Source of the DNA: Streptomyces sp. RKAG293
GTDB taxonomy: Bacteria; Actinomycetota; Actinomycetes; Streptomycetales; Streptomycetaceae
DNA: 64,000 nt
Assembly (NCBI RefSeq): GCF_023701745.1
Contig: NZ_JAJOZB010000001.1
Location: 8,913,001 to 8,977,000 of the forward strand
Direction: 5' to 3'
Shown here: piece after piece, positions 1 to 7,953 of the stretch
How the letters are laid out: each line of letters starts with the position of its first letter
How positions within the stretch are numbered: the stretch's first letter is position 1
Position numbers and translations under genes: made by a program
The notes under the pieces: generated by a model
What the model was told of the DNA's origin: nothing
Databases searched by the model: none
The model's input: only the letters and a program-made list of their open reading frames with translations

Positions 1-76
1 GGAGGGTGAGAGGCGCCTATGCTGAGCGTTCCGTGCGATGCCATAGGCATCGCGCCCGGATGATCGGTGCCCCCTC

Positions 77-529
77 ATGTCTCGATTTCGCTCTGTTGCC
101 GCTGTGTCGGCGGCAGTTGCCGGGTGTGCCACGCTCCTGACGGCCGGTCCGGCCCAAGCGGTCGGCTCCGTGCACTTGTACAAGGTCTACTACGACTCGC
201 CAGGCTCGGACCTCGGCGGCAACGCCAGCCTCGACGCCGAGTGGGTCCAGCTGAAGAACTCCACCGCAACATCGGTCAGCCTCAAGGGATGGACGCTGAC
301 GGACGCCTCCAACCACCGCTACACCTTCCCCGCCGTCACCCTCAAGGCCGGTGCCATCGTGGCCGTCCACACCGGCAAGGGCACCAACAACAGCGCACAC
401 CTCTACCAGGGCCGCGCCGCCTACGTCTGGAACAACGACAAGGACACCGCCACCCTGCGCCGCTCCACCGGCAGCGTGCAGAGCGCGTGCTCCTACAACT
501 CGACGAAGGTCGACTACAAAGTCTGCTGA
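77..529 (+). CDS. Secreted lamin-tail-domain protein
   Basis: This 150-residue protein begins with a Sec signal peptide: Arg near the N-terminus, an Ala/Val-rich core and a probable cut after AQA around residue 28. The rest matches a lamin tail domain, a small beta-sandwich. The visible signature is EWVQLKN, then KGWTLTDASNHRYTFP, a hydrophobic strand and a late WNNDKDTATLR. In bacteria such domains occur in exported proteins and are thought to mediate binding at the cell surface, often next to nucleases or adhesins, but this gene has no catalytic partner domain. Two Cys near the C-terminus could form a disulfide. The ATG at 77 is the only start that gives a full signal peptide, although its ribosome-binding site is weak. 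The family call is solid; the role is unknown. Confidence 0.85.
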   Translation: MSRFRSVAAVSAAVAGCATLLTAGPAQAVGSVHLYKVYYDSPGSDLGGNASLDAEWVQLKNSTATSVSLKGWTLTDASNHRYTFPAVTLKAGAIVAVHTGKGTNNSAHLYQGRAAYVWNNDKDTATLRRSTGSVQSACSYNSTKVDYKVC

Positions 530-589
530 CGGGCCGACGGCAACCGTTCCCCCGTAACGCAGATCGCGGGAGGACGGTCATCGACCTGG

Positions 590-622
590 GGGAGTGGCTG
601 TTGGACGTCAACGGCCACTCCC
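590..622. terminator. Hairpin between convergent genes
   Basis: A 9-bp perfect arm pair (590-598 with 614-622) is extended inward by one T-G wobble and four further pairs, leaving a 5-nt loop. It lies between the converging ends of the lamin-tail gene and the TIGR04222-like gene, so it probably terminates both. There is no U-tract, which is usual for streptomycete terminators. Confidence 0.7.
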
Positions 623-663
623 GTGGCGGCGGTTGGATGCTCGCGTCTGCCGGCGTCGCTGCG

Positions 664-1580
664 TTAGGTCCCCGAGTCGTAGGGTCCGTAGTCCTCAAGT
701 CCGATGAAGGGTTCCGTGGTGACCAGTTCGTACAGGTTCGGGTGTTGGCTCTTGAGCACCTCGTACCCGAAGAGGGCCACGGCGGTGGCCAGCAGGTCCG
801 GAGTGAAGCTCCGGTAGTGGGGTCTGTGCTCCGGACGCAGCGCCGAGTGGCGTTCTCGCGCCTGCCGGAGGAGGCTCATTCCCACCTGAGTCGTGCCGTC
901 CGGATCCAGAGGTGCCCTCACCAGGCCGTACGTGCTGTACAGCATGATCACCGCGGCTGCGACGATCAGCGCGGCCGACCAGAAGCCGTCGAGAAGCAGT
1001 TCCGTACCGGCGACCGGAGCCGCGCCCCACGCCACGATGGCGGGCCATCGTGACCAACGCTCCTGGGGATGTCCGTGCCCCTTATGGAGCAGATTCTGGC
1101 GCTGTAGGTTCGCGGCCAGTTCTGTCGCTGATGTGTCGATCCGGGGAGTGTCGGTATCCGGCTGGTAGTAGACCCGGTAGGACGGGTTCAACCGTCGCAG
1201 CGAGAGCGTGTCCGAGGCCGCCACATGGATCGCCTGAGCCAACGGCCAGCTTCCCGCAGGTAGCGCGGTCGCTGCGCTGAGGTCGGGGTACTCGGCGATC
1301 GCGCCACTCTGGCACAGCCACGCGAGGCTGGCCCGCATGGCCCCAACCGAGCCGTCGGCCAGATACCCCAGTTCAGCCGGGTTCAACGCCAGATCGGCAT
1401 CGGGCGCCACGGGTAGCGCGGCCTCAAGTTCGGCAAGCCGCCGAGCGATCCTCGCCTGAGCCTCTCGCACCGCCCGCCTGCCCCTCGCCGCTCGGCGAGC
1501 CAGGCCAGGACACAGCACACCAGATACACGCCGAGGCCGACAGCCCAGGTCCAGTGGTCAAAACCCAACCCGACGCGCAT
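664..1580 (-). pseudogene. TIGR04222-like membrane protein, frameshifted
   Basis: Two overlapping reading frames make one protein. The upstream frame starts at ATG 1580 and encodes a membrane segment (WTWAVGLGVYLVCCVLAW). The downstream frame, open to 664, has the helical AELGYLADGSVGAMRASLAW segment, a second hydrophobic stretch (WSAALIVAAAVIMLYSTYG) and an end reading VALFGYEVL. This order matches the TIGR04222 group of uncharacterised actinobacterial membrane proteins. One base is missing where the frames should join, within the G-rich stretch around 1480-1500. The downstream frame alone would lack the first membrane segment. This may be a real mutation or a homopolymer sequencing error. 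The family assignment rests on pattern memory and is moderate. Confidence 0.6.
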
Positions 1581-1717
1581 ATCCGAAGTGTGTTGGACGG
1601 GAAGCGGGAAGCACAAGGCATCTGAGTGTGCCGGTACCTCCCGGAGGAGACGGCCACCACGAGCGTCCCTGCTCCACCACGGCGACCGAGGTGCGGCCAC
1701 CGTTGCCTGTCGGGGAA

Positions 1718-2140
1718 CTAACGTGTGGCGAGCCGCTCCAGCAGGGCGGCGCTGAGTGCCAGCAACGTCTGCTCCTCGTCCGTGAGTTCGGCCTCGATGG
1801 CCTGCGCGAGCCAGCCGACCCTGCGGCCGCGTTCCGCTTCGAGCGCGGCCCGGCCCGCGTCCGACAGCTCGACCAGCGACTTTCGGCCGTCTGTGGGATG
1901 CGCCCGGCGCGTGATCAGGTTCTGTTCCATGAGAAGCCCCACCGCGCGGGCCATCGACTGGGGCCGTACGCGCTGATCGGTGGCGAGGTCGCTGGTGGTC
2001 ATGGCGCCGTCGCGGTCGAGGGTGCCGAGCACGGCGACCTGGCCCAGCGGGATGCGGTCCTCGTGTTTGACGCGTCGGGTGAGCTTGCCCATCGCGGTGC
2101 GCAGTTCGGCGGCGATGGCGGCGGCTTCCGGGGTGGGCAT
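1718..2140 (-). CDS. MarR-family transcriptional regulator
   Basis: The 140-residue product has the winged-helix layout of MarR: VAVLGTLDRDGAMTTSDLA (helices 2-3), RVRPQSMARAVGLLMEQNLI (recognition helix), the wing THPTDGRKS-like segment (HPTDGRKSLVELSDAG) and long dimerisation helices at both ends. I chose ATG 2140 rather than the upstream alternatives because it begins at the first dimerisation helix and leaves the palindromes at 2186-2226 outside the gene. It is transcribed divergently from the enolase gene, 163 bp away. MarR proteins usually repress themselves and the divergent gene until a small ligand or oxidant releases them, so control of the enolase paralogue is the natural inference. 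The ligand is unknown. Confidence 0.88.
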   Translation of the reverse strand: MPTPEAAAIAAELRTAMGKLTRRVKHEDRIPLGQVAVLGTLDRDGAMTTSDLATDQRVRPQSMARAVGLLMEQNLITRRAHPTDGRKSLVELSDAGRAALEAERGRRVGWLAQAIEAELTDEEQTLLALSAALLERLATR

Positions 2141-2185
2141 AGGGCACTTTACCCCGTTGGTCAGCAAAGCTGCGCACCTGGCCTG

Positions 2186-2226
2186 TACAGCAATGCTGTA
2201 CAGCAAAACTGGGCAGCATTGCTGTA
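2186..2226. promoter_or_regulatory. Palindromic operators between marR and eno
   Basis: Three overlapping dyads are visible. TACAGCA and TGCTGTA (2186-2192 and 2194-2200) flank one base. TGCTGTACAGCA (2194-2205) is a perfect 12-bp palindrome. CAGCA and TGCTG (2214-2218 and 2220-2224) flank one base. Dyads of this size and position are typical MarR sites. They lie 46-83 bp upstream of the MarR start and 78-118 bp upstream of the enolase start, so one protein could control both directions. Confidence 0.7.
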
Positions 2227-2303
2227 TGGTTTGGTGTTGTCGGGCTCAGCGCCAGCGCTGTCGCAGCCGGGGCCACGGCACACGACAACGGGAAGGACCT
2301 CCC

Positions 2304-3611
2304 ATGTCCGCAAAGGCAGCCGGAACCGTCGACGCCGCCATCGAGACCGTCACCGCCCGCCGGATCATCGACAGCCGGGGCAACCCCACGGTCGAGGTCG
2401 ACGTCGTCCTGGCGGACGGGTCCCTGGGGCGCGCGGCTGTCCCCTCCGGCGCCTCCACCGGTGCCCGGGAGGCCGTGGAACTGCGCGACGGAGACCCCGC
2501 GCGCTGGCACGGCAAGGGCGTCGACCGCGCGGTGGCCCACGTCAACGGGGAGATCGCGGCGTCCGTGCGCGGCCGGGACGCGGCGGACCAGGCGGGTCTC
2601 GACGCCGCGCTGGTCGCCCTCGACGGCACCGCCACGAAGTCCCGGCTCGGCGCCAACGCGATCCTCGGCGTCTCCCTCGCCGCCGCCAAGGCCGCCGCGG
2701 CGGCCCACCGCCAGCCCCTCTACCGCTACCTCGGCGGCCCGGACGCTCACCTGCTGCCGCTGCCGATGATGAACATCGTCAACGGCGGCGCCCACGCCGA
2801 CAATCCGCTGGACTTCCAGGAGTTCATGATCGTGCCCGTGGGCGCGGACACCTTCGCCGAAGCCGTTCGCATGGGCAGCGAGGTCTTCCACACCCTGCGC
2901 CGCGATTTGCTGGCCGCCGGACACTCCACGGGCGTCGGCGACGAGGGTGGCTTCGCGCCCGCGCTGCGTACCGCTGAGGAGGCGCTCGACTTCGTGATGG
3001 CCGCCATCGAGCGCACCGGCTACCGCCCCGGCACGGACATCGGCCTGGTCATGGACCCGGCGTCGTCGGAGTTCTTCCGCGACGGGGTGTACGACTACAG
3101 GGGTGAGGGGGTGCGCCGCACCCCCTCCGAGAACGCCGACTACCTGGCCAAACTCATCGACACCTACCCGGTCGTCTCCATCGAGGACCCGATGGCGGAG
3201 AACGACCTGGACGGCTGGCGCGAGCTGACCGCCCGCGTCGGCGACCGCTGCCAGCTCACCGGCGACGACGTGTTCTGCACCAATGAGACGCTGCTGCGCG
3301 AGGGCATCCGCACCGGCGTCGGCAACTCGGTCCTGGTCAAGGTCAATCAGATCGGGACCCTGACCGAAGCGCTGACCGCGGTGGCCACGGCACACCAGGC
3401 GGGCTGGACGGCTGTCATGTCGCACCGCTCGGGCGAGACCGAGGACACCACCATCGCGGATCTGGCGGTGGCGACCGGCTGCGGTCAGATCAAGACCGGC
3501 TCGCTCTCCCGCTCCGACCGCACGGCGAAGTACAACCAACTCATCAGGATCGAAGAGGAGTTGGGCGACGCGGCGCGCTTCGCGGGCCGCTCCGCACTGC
3601 GCCGGGTGTGA
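2304..3611 (+). CDS. eno: Enolase (phosphopyruvate hydratase)
   Basis: The 435-residue protein interconverts 2-phosphoglycerate and phosphoenolpyruvate in glycolysis. It has the expected length and the family landmarks: RIIDSRGNPTVEVDV at the N-terminus, PSGASTG in the mobile loop, the active-site GDEGGFAP, the metal ligands in SIEDP and TGDD, the catalytic Lys in KVNQIGT, and the SHRSGETEDT loop. The start is ATG 2304, preceded by GGAAGGA. A MarR gene lies divergently upstream, which is not the usual setting of the housekeeping enolase of Streptomyces. It is therefore probably a second, conditionally expressed copy. A hairpin at 3636-3665 follows it. The enzyme call is secure; the paralogue status is inference. 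Confidence 0.95.
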   Translation: MSAKAAGTVDAAIETVTARRIIDSRGNPTVEVDVVLADGSLGRAAVPSGASTGAREAVELRDGDPARWHGKGVDRAVAHVNGEIAASVRGRDAADQAGLDAALVALDGTATKSRLGANAILGVSLAAAKAAAAAHRQPLYRYLGGPDAHLLPLPMMNIVNGGAHADNPLDFQEFMIVPVGADTFAEAVRMGSEVFHTLRRDLLAAGHSTGVGDEGGFAPALRTAEEALDFVMAAIERTGYRPGTDIGLVMDPASSEFFRDGVYDYRGEGVRRTPSENADYLAKLIDTYPVVSIEDPMAENDLDGWRELTARVGDRCQLTGDDVFCTNETLLREGIRTGVGNSVLVKVNQIGTLTEALTAVATAHQAGWTAVMSHRSGETEDTTIADLAVATGCGQIKTGSLSRSDRTAKYNQLIRIEEELGDAARFAGRSALRRV

Positions 3612-3635
3612 ACAGCGGGCAGAGGTAGTGACCAT

Positions 3636-3665
3636 GCGGGCTCCCGATCACGATCGGGGGCCCGC
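3636..3665 (+). terminator. Terminator of the enolase gene
   Basis: Starting 25 nt after the stop codon, GCGGGC-T-CCCGATC pairs with GATCGGG-G-GCCCGC around a two-base AC centre. That is a 14-bp stem with one T-G wobble. No U-tract follows. Confidence 0.75.
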
Positions 3666-3851
3666 TCGCGTGCCGTGCGGCGCGCAGCGTCCGGTGAGGT
3701 GGGGCGGCCGGCTTGACGGCACGGGGTCCGCCGGGCCGCGTCTCTGACAGGAGTGGCTGCAGGCCCGTTGGCGAAGGTGGGGCTCCGGCCGGTGGGTCGA
3801 CCGGTCCGTCGGCCTTGATCGCTGCCGAGCCTGCTGGTTAGGTTGGCCGGC

Positions 3852-4447
3852 ATGACTGAGCTCGGACCCGTCGCCTGGCCACCTGCCCCGATCAGGACCG
3901 AGCGGCTCGTACTCCGCGAGCCCGAGGCCCGGGACCGTCCGGCGTCCATCGAGCTGTTGGCCTCGCCAGCGGTGGGCACCTACCTCGGTGGCCCCGAGCG
4001 CGTGATGAGCTCGAGCGCGCGGTGCCTGAGGTGCCCAGACGGCGCCCCGGCCTCTTCGTCATCGATCTCGACGGAGCGATGATCGGCATGGTCACGCTCG
4101 ATCGGCGCGACGCGGAGCGTCCGGGCCACGTCCGTCCGGATGGCGGGGAGGCCGAGCTCGGCTACATGTTCCTGCCGGAGGCGTGGGGATGCGGGTACGC
4201 CGCCGAGGCGGGCGCAGCGGCGCTCGACTGGTTCGCCGGCGCGCTTCCCGGCGAGCCGGTGGTGCTCTGCACCCAGACCGCCAACGACCGCTCGGTGCGC
4301 CTCGCGGCGAAGCTGGGGTTCACCGAGGTGGGGCGGTTCGAGGAGTTCGGCGCCGAGCAGTGGTTCGGCGTGTGGTCCTCGGCCGGTGCCGACAGGGCTG
4401 ACAACGCCGACAATGTGGGCAGCGCTGGTAGCGCCGAGAGCGACTAG
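3852..4447 (+). pseudogene. GNAT acetyltransferase, frameshifted
   Basis: The first frame (from ATG 3852) reads IRTERLVLREPEARD and continues to YLGGP, the usual start of a RimJ/RimL-like GNAT domain. The second frame continues with ARDELERAVPEVPRRRPGLF, then IGMVTLDRRD, the acetyl-CoA loop region GYMFLPEAWGCGYAAEA, and NDRSVRLAAKLGFTEVGRF. Adding one C to the CCCC run near 3991-3996 joins them into one continuous GNAT protein of about 198 residues. As given, neither half is functional alone. Substrate unknown. The C-terminal tail is an Asp/Asn/Ala/Gly-rich low-complexity stretch. Confidence 0.75.
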
Positions 4448-4450
4448 CGG

Positions 4451-4806
4451 GTGCGCGAAGGGAAACGACCGATGCTGGAGGACGCGGCCCGTGTCGACGG
4501 CCTCGGCAGATTCGGTACGTTCTTCCGGGTCGCGCTGCCGCTGGACCGGCCGGCGCTGGCCGCGGTCGCGATCATCTCCTTCCTCCAGTCGTGGAATCTC
4601 CACCTGGAGCCGGTGGCGTATCTGTCCGACCGCAGCCTGTTCACCCTGCCGCGGCGCTGACGCAGTTCGTCGACAACTACGGCGGCCCCATGTGGAACGT
4701 CCAGTTGGCCGCGGCCACGATGTCGGCGGTTCCCGTCCTGATCGTGTTCGCCTTCGCCCAGCGGCACTTCGTGGAAGGGCTCGCCCAGACGGGACTGAAG
4801 GGCTGA
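4451..4806 (+). pseudogene. Remnant of a MalG-type sugar ABC permease
   Basis: Only the last third of a carbohydrate ABC-transporter permease is present. It opens at the EAA loop that contacts the ATPase (EDAARVDGLGRFGTFFRVALP), followed by the membrane segment AVAIISFLQSWN and the stretch LEPVAYLSDRSLFTLP. A one-base loss near 4650 shifts the frame; the rest (ALTQFVDNYGG, a last membrane segment and GLAQTGLKG) is the usual C-terminus of MalG-like proteins. The N-terminal membrane helices, the binding-protein gene and the other permease are absent. The fragment starts 3 nt after the acetyltransferase stop, which suggests a deletion joined these two genes. Confidence 0.8.
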
Positions 4807-4885
4807 GGAGAGCGTCGACCCCTGGTCGGCGACGCTTGGCGACGGTAGCCGCCAATGTCGTTGGGACGGTGCCTCACCGTGGTGG

Positions 4886-5743
4886 TCAGTGGCGGCGGGC
4901 TGTGATGATCCAGGCACGTGAGTCGAAGTACACGCCGCTGCCGGTGTCATGAGCGGCAAGGGTGGCGCGTAGCCGTGTGCGTGCCTGCTCGGCCGTCGCG
5001 GCGTCGAGGTCGGCAAGCAGGTCCTGGAATTTCAGCAGGCGGAGCACACTGTCGAAGGCGGTGGCGGTGTCCGGGCCGTAGTAGACGGGCTCGTGCACGT
5101 CGGTGAAGGTGACGTCCGTGAAGCCTGCCGCCGTCAGGATGCCTTCCGTGATGTCCTGGTCTGCGAGTGAGAAAGCGTCAGGACCGGAGGGGGGAGGGCT
5201 GGGTGTGTCTGTCGCGGGGGTGAGACTCCGGCGGAGCGCCGAGGCCCATTCATTGCGGTCGCGGTTCTGCCACACCAGCAGTACCAGGCGCGCTGCCGGG
5301 CGCAGGGCGCTCCCGATATTGGTGAACGCGGCGACCGGGTCGGCGAAGAACATCGTTCCGAACCTGCTGATACAGAGGTCGAAATGCTCCGGCGGGAAGC
5401 GGTGGACCTGCGCGTCCGCCTGTTGGTAGGTGACGTTGGGCAGTCCCTGGTCGTCGCTGAGCCGCATGGCCCGTTCGAGCATGGGCGCGGACACGTCGAC
5501 GCCCAGCGCGCTTCCGGTGACGGCGGCGCGGGCGGCCTCACGCGTGGTCCGGCCCGTGCCGCAGCCGATGTCGAGCACACGGTCGCCGGAGCCGACGCGG
5601 GCAGCGGCGCGGAGGTGTTCGTTGTGCAGCCGCAACTCCGCGTCGTAGTCGAAGAGTTCGGTGCGTCCGGTCCCGTGCTCAGCCGCGGTGGGCTCGGAGC
5701 TCGGCGGCGTCTGGGGTCCCTGCTGGTCGGACATCACGGTCAC
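4886..5743 (-). CDS. Class I SAM-dependent methyltransferase
   Basis: The 285-residue protein has a Rossmann methyltransferase core: motif I VLDIGCGTGRTT (about residues 57-68), an acidic residue in VDVSAPM that would bind the SAM ribose, motif II ADAQVHRFPPEHFDL and a post-motif SALRPAARLVLLVW. The N-terminal 25 residues are Pro/Ser/Thr-rich and probably disordered. The C-terminal part (YYGPDTATAFDSVLRLL) resembles the substrate lid of small-molecule methyltransferases. ATG 5743 is the first start; ATG 5731 is also possible. It is followed by no obvious partner, and the substrate cannot be told from sequence. Confidence 0.88.
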   Translation of the reverse strand: MTVMSDQQGPQTPPSSEPTAAEHGTGRTELFDYDAELRLHNEHLRAAARVGSGDRVLDIGCGTGRTTREAARAAVTGSALGVDVSAPMLERAMRLSDDQGLPNVTYQQADAQVHRFPPEHFDLCISRFGTMFFADPVAAFTNIGSALRPAARLVLLVWQNRDRNEWASALRRSLTPATDTPSPPPSGPDAFSLADQDITEGILTAAGFTDVTFTDVHEPVYYGPDTATAFDSVLRLLKFQDLLADLDAATAEQARTRLRATLAAHDTGSGVYFDSRAWIITARRH

Positions 5744-5807
5744 CGTATCCTCTCGATACTGGTTTCGATATTTGCGACATGTCGTCGGTCGTGGGGATGC
5801 CGATGTC

Positions 5808-6626
5808 TCAGGGCTCCACCGGCCCGTCGCGCAGTACGCCTCGCACCTGGTCCAGCGACACCGTCTCCGGCGGGAACTCCGTCAGCCACCAGGTGGCGCC
5901 CGCCTTGGCGTAGGGCGTCGGATCGGTGCCGGGTGGGAGGGCGACGGCGATGTCGTACGGGGTCGCCCTGTACCCACGGAGCTCGGTGAGGCCGGCGACG
6001 ATGTCGGCGAGCTGGTCCGGGTGTTCCAGATTTACCGGGAAGAAGCCGTCGTGCCGGGCTGCGCGGCGCAGCGGTTTGACGTTGCCGGGAAGTCCCGCGA
6101 CCCACACCGGGACGCCGGGCCGCTGCACCGGTCGGGGGAGGAAGGAGATGCCGTCGACGGTGTAGTGCCGGCTGTGGTGGTGCACCGGCCTGCCCGACCA
6201 TGCGGCGGTGAGGATCTCCAGGGACTCGTCGACCATCTGCCCCCGCCGCCGGTCGTCGAGTTCCTCGCCGGTCGCGCGCAGCTCGTCGGCGAAGCGGTCG
6301 CTGCCGAGACCGACGCCGAGGGTGAGGCGGCCACCGCTGAGCCGGTCCAGCGTCGCGGTCTCCCTGGCGACCTTGGACGGTCTGCGGCGGGCGAGTGGTG
6401 TGACCATGGGGCCGAGCCGAAGGCGTTCGGTGGCGGTGGCGATCGCGGCCAGTGTGATCCACGGGTCGGCCACCCGCCGGATCGGCGCCCGCCAGCGCAG
6501 GTGGTCCCATACGAACACGCCGTGCCAGCCGGCCTCCTCCGCCTCGGCGGCGAGACGTGCGACCACCGCCGGTTCGGCGAGTTCGTCGAATATCGGCAGC
6601 CAGAGCGCCGAACGCAACCGGGTCAT
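5808..6626 (-). CDS. LLM-class (luciferase-like) flavin/F420 oxidoreductase
   Basis: The 272-residue protein is a TIM-barrel luciferase-like monooxygenase. The visible landmarks are ALWLPIFDELAEP at the N-terminus, WHGVFVWDHL, the stretch TERLRLGPMVTPLARRRP, and RLSGGRLTLGVGLGS, which usually lies at the cofactor phosphate. Such proteins use F420 or reduced flavin to oxidise small molecules; the substrate is unknown. The barrel is somewhat shorter than average. Its ATG overlaps the stop of the hydrolase remnant by four bases (ATGA), so the two were once one operon, and a LysR gene is divergently transcribed upstream. Confidence 0.88.
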   Translation of the reverse strand: MTRLRSALWLPIFDELAEPAVVARLAAEAEEAGWHGVFVWDHLRWRAPIRRVADPWITLAAIATATERLRLGPMVTPLARRRPSKVARETATLDRLSGGRLTLGVGLGSDRFADELRATGEELDDRRRGQMVDESLEILTAAWSGRPVHHHSRHYTVDGISFLPRPVQRPGVPVWVAGLPGNVKPLRRAARHDGFFPVNLEHPDQLADIVAGLTELRGYRATPYDIAVALPPGTDPTPYAKAGATWWLTEFPPETVSLDQVRGVLRDGPVEP

Positions 6627-6835
6627 GGCCTACCTCCTGAGGTGTGCTGGATCAGAGCGGCTGCGAACACGTCCCACAACGGTCTCGGCAGGTCGTGTTC
6701 CCGCCACAGCAGGGAGGCGGCCGCACCATCGACGAGCAGGACTGCCGGGTTCGCGGGGCTTCCGAAGGTCTCGACGCACAGCTCGACATCGTTGATCTCG
6801 ACGAGCCGCTCGCCGTGGGACAGGTGATCGGTCAT
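6623..6835 (-). pseudogene. Alpha/beta hydrolase with internal deletion
   Basis: This 70-codon frame joins the two ends of an alpha/beta hydrolase. The first part (LVEINDVELCVETFGSPANP, then AVLLVDGAAASLLW) is the strand-turn-strand N-terminus that leads to the oxyanion region. The last part (HDLPRPLWDVFAAALIQHT) is the C-terminal helix that normally follows the catalytic His (a GMGHDLPRPLW-like motif). About 200 residues between them, including the nucleophile elbow and catalytic acid, are missing, and the deletion kept the frame. It cannot be an active hydrolase. It overlaps the LLM oxidoreductase start by 4 nt and may now act only as a translated leader for it. Confidence 0.7.
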
Positions 6836-6938
6836 GAACCCCACGCTAGGCGAGGCAGTCCATCGCGAAAAGCGATAGAATTAGATCACATCAATCATGA
6901 TCTACGATGTCTTTCGGTTGCGAGGGGGTCCGGCCCGC

Positions 6939-7922
6939 ATGGCTGACGTCGAACTGCGGCATCTCACCACACTGGCCGCCGTCGACGACGAGGGCTCGTT
7001 CGGGCGGGCCGCCGCGCGGCTCGGGTACACCCAGTCGACGGTGAGTCAACAGATCGCGGCTCTGGAGAAAGCTGTCGGCGGCGCCGTGTTCGACCGGCCG
7101 GGCGGGCCGAAACCGGTGCGGATCACCCCGCTCGGCGCCCTGGTGCTGGCGCACGGACGCGATCTGCTGGCGAAGGCCCAGGTGATGGCAGCGGCCGTGG
7201 ACCGGTTCAAGGCCGGTGATGGCCGGGTCGACATCGGCACGTTCCAGAGCGTGTCCAACGTGATCCTGCCGCTGGTCGTCCGCAGACTCCGGGACGAGCA
7301 CCCCGGCTGCGACATCCGGCTGTTCGAGGAGGAGACCGACCGGCCACACGTCGGTGAACTCGACCTGATGTTCTTCGACGGCCGCATCGACGGCGACGTC
7401 GAACACCTTAAACTGCTCGACGATCCCTATCTACTGGTGGCCCGCCGCGGCACCTTCCCCGACGGACCGGTGGATCCGGCCCGACTCGACGCCGCACCGA
7501 TGGTGGCGCACCCACCGATCTGCGACCAGGCCCGGCTGGAGCAGACGCTCGCCCGCCACGGGGTGCGCCCGCGGATCGTGTTCCGCACCGCGGGCAACGA
7601 AACGGTGCTGTCGATGGTGCGCGCCGGCATGGGTGTGGCGGTACTGCCACACCTCGCCCTCCACGGTGCCGATGTCGGAACTGATGAGTTGCTGTGCGTC
7701 CACGAACTCGGTCCGGCGCTCCCGCCACGTGAGATCTTCCTGCTGTGGCAGGCGGGTCGCACCCACTCCCCACTCGCGGCACGGGCGATCGAGATCGCCG
7801 TGGACGTCGCAGGCAAGATCGCCGAGCACCCACCGGGGGCATGGGGGGCACGGGGCGGAGGAGGCGGCGGCCAGGTTCTTGCCCGCCCGACCACCCCTGA
7901 CCGCCCCTTCGCCGGGTCGTGA
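6939..7922 (+). CDS. LysR-family transcriptional regulator
   Basis: The 327-residue product has an N-terminal winged helix (LRHLTTLAAVDDEGSFGRAA, then GYTQSTVSQQIAALEKAVG) and a periplasmic-binding-like effector domain from about residue 85 (VDIGTFQSVSNVILP). The C-terminus is a Gly/Pro-rich tail. ATG 6939 is preferred because GAGGGGG lies 10 nt upstream and the helix-turn-helix follows at the normal distance; an earlier ATG at 6897 would add 14 residues. It is divergent from the hydrolase remnant and LLM oxidoreductase. LysR proteins usually control the divergent operon with a metabolite as co-inducer, which is the likely role here. Confidence 0.9.
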   Translation: MADVELRHLTTLAAVDDEGSFGRAAARLGYTQSTVSQQIAALEKAVGGAVFDRPGGPKPVRITPLGALVLAHGRDLLAKAQVMAAAVDRFKAGDGRVDIGTFQSVSNVILPLVVRRLRDEHPGCDIRLFEEETDRPHVGELDLMFFDGRIDGDVEHLKLLDDPYLLVARRGTFPDGPVDPARLDAAPMVAHPPICDQARLEQTLARHGVRPRIVFRTAGNETVLSMVRAGMGVAVLPHLALHGADVGTDELLCVHELGPALPPREIFLLWQAGRTHSPLAARAIEIAVDVAGKIAEHPPGAWGARGGGGGGQVLARPTTPDRPFAGS

Positions 7923-7953
7923 GGATCCGAGGTCGCGCTGAGAGGGTTCGGGC

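Noticed and set aside
1383..3635. A 750-codon minus-strand frame covering marR, eno and the TIGR04222-like gene
   Set aside because: It is antisense to eno and out of frame with marR. Only its last 65 codons or so look real, because they contain the N-terminal membrane segment of the TIGR04222-like gene.
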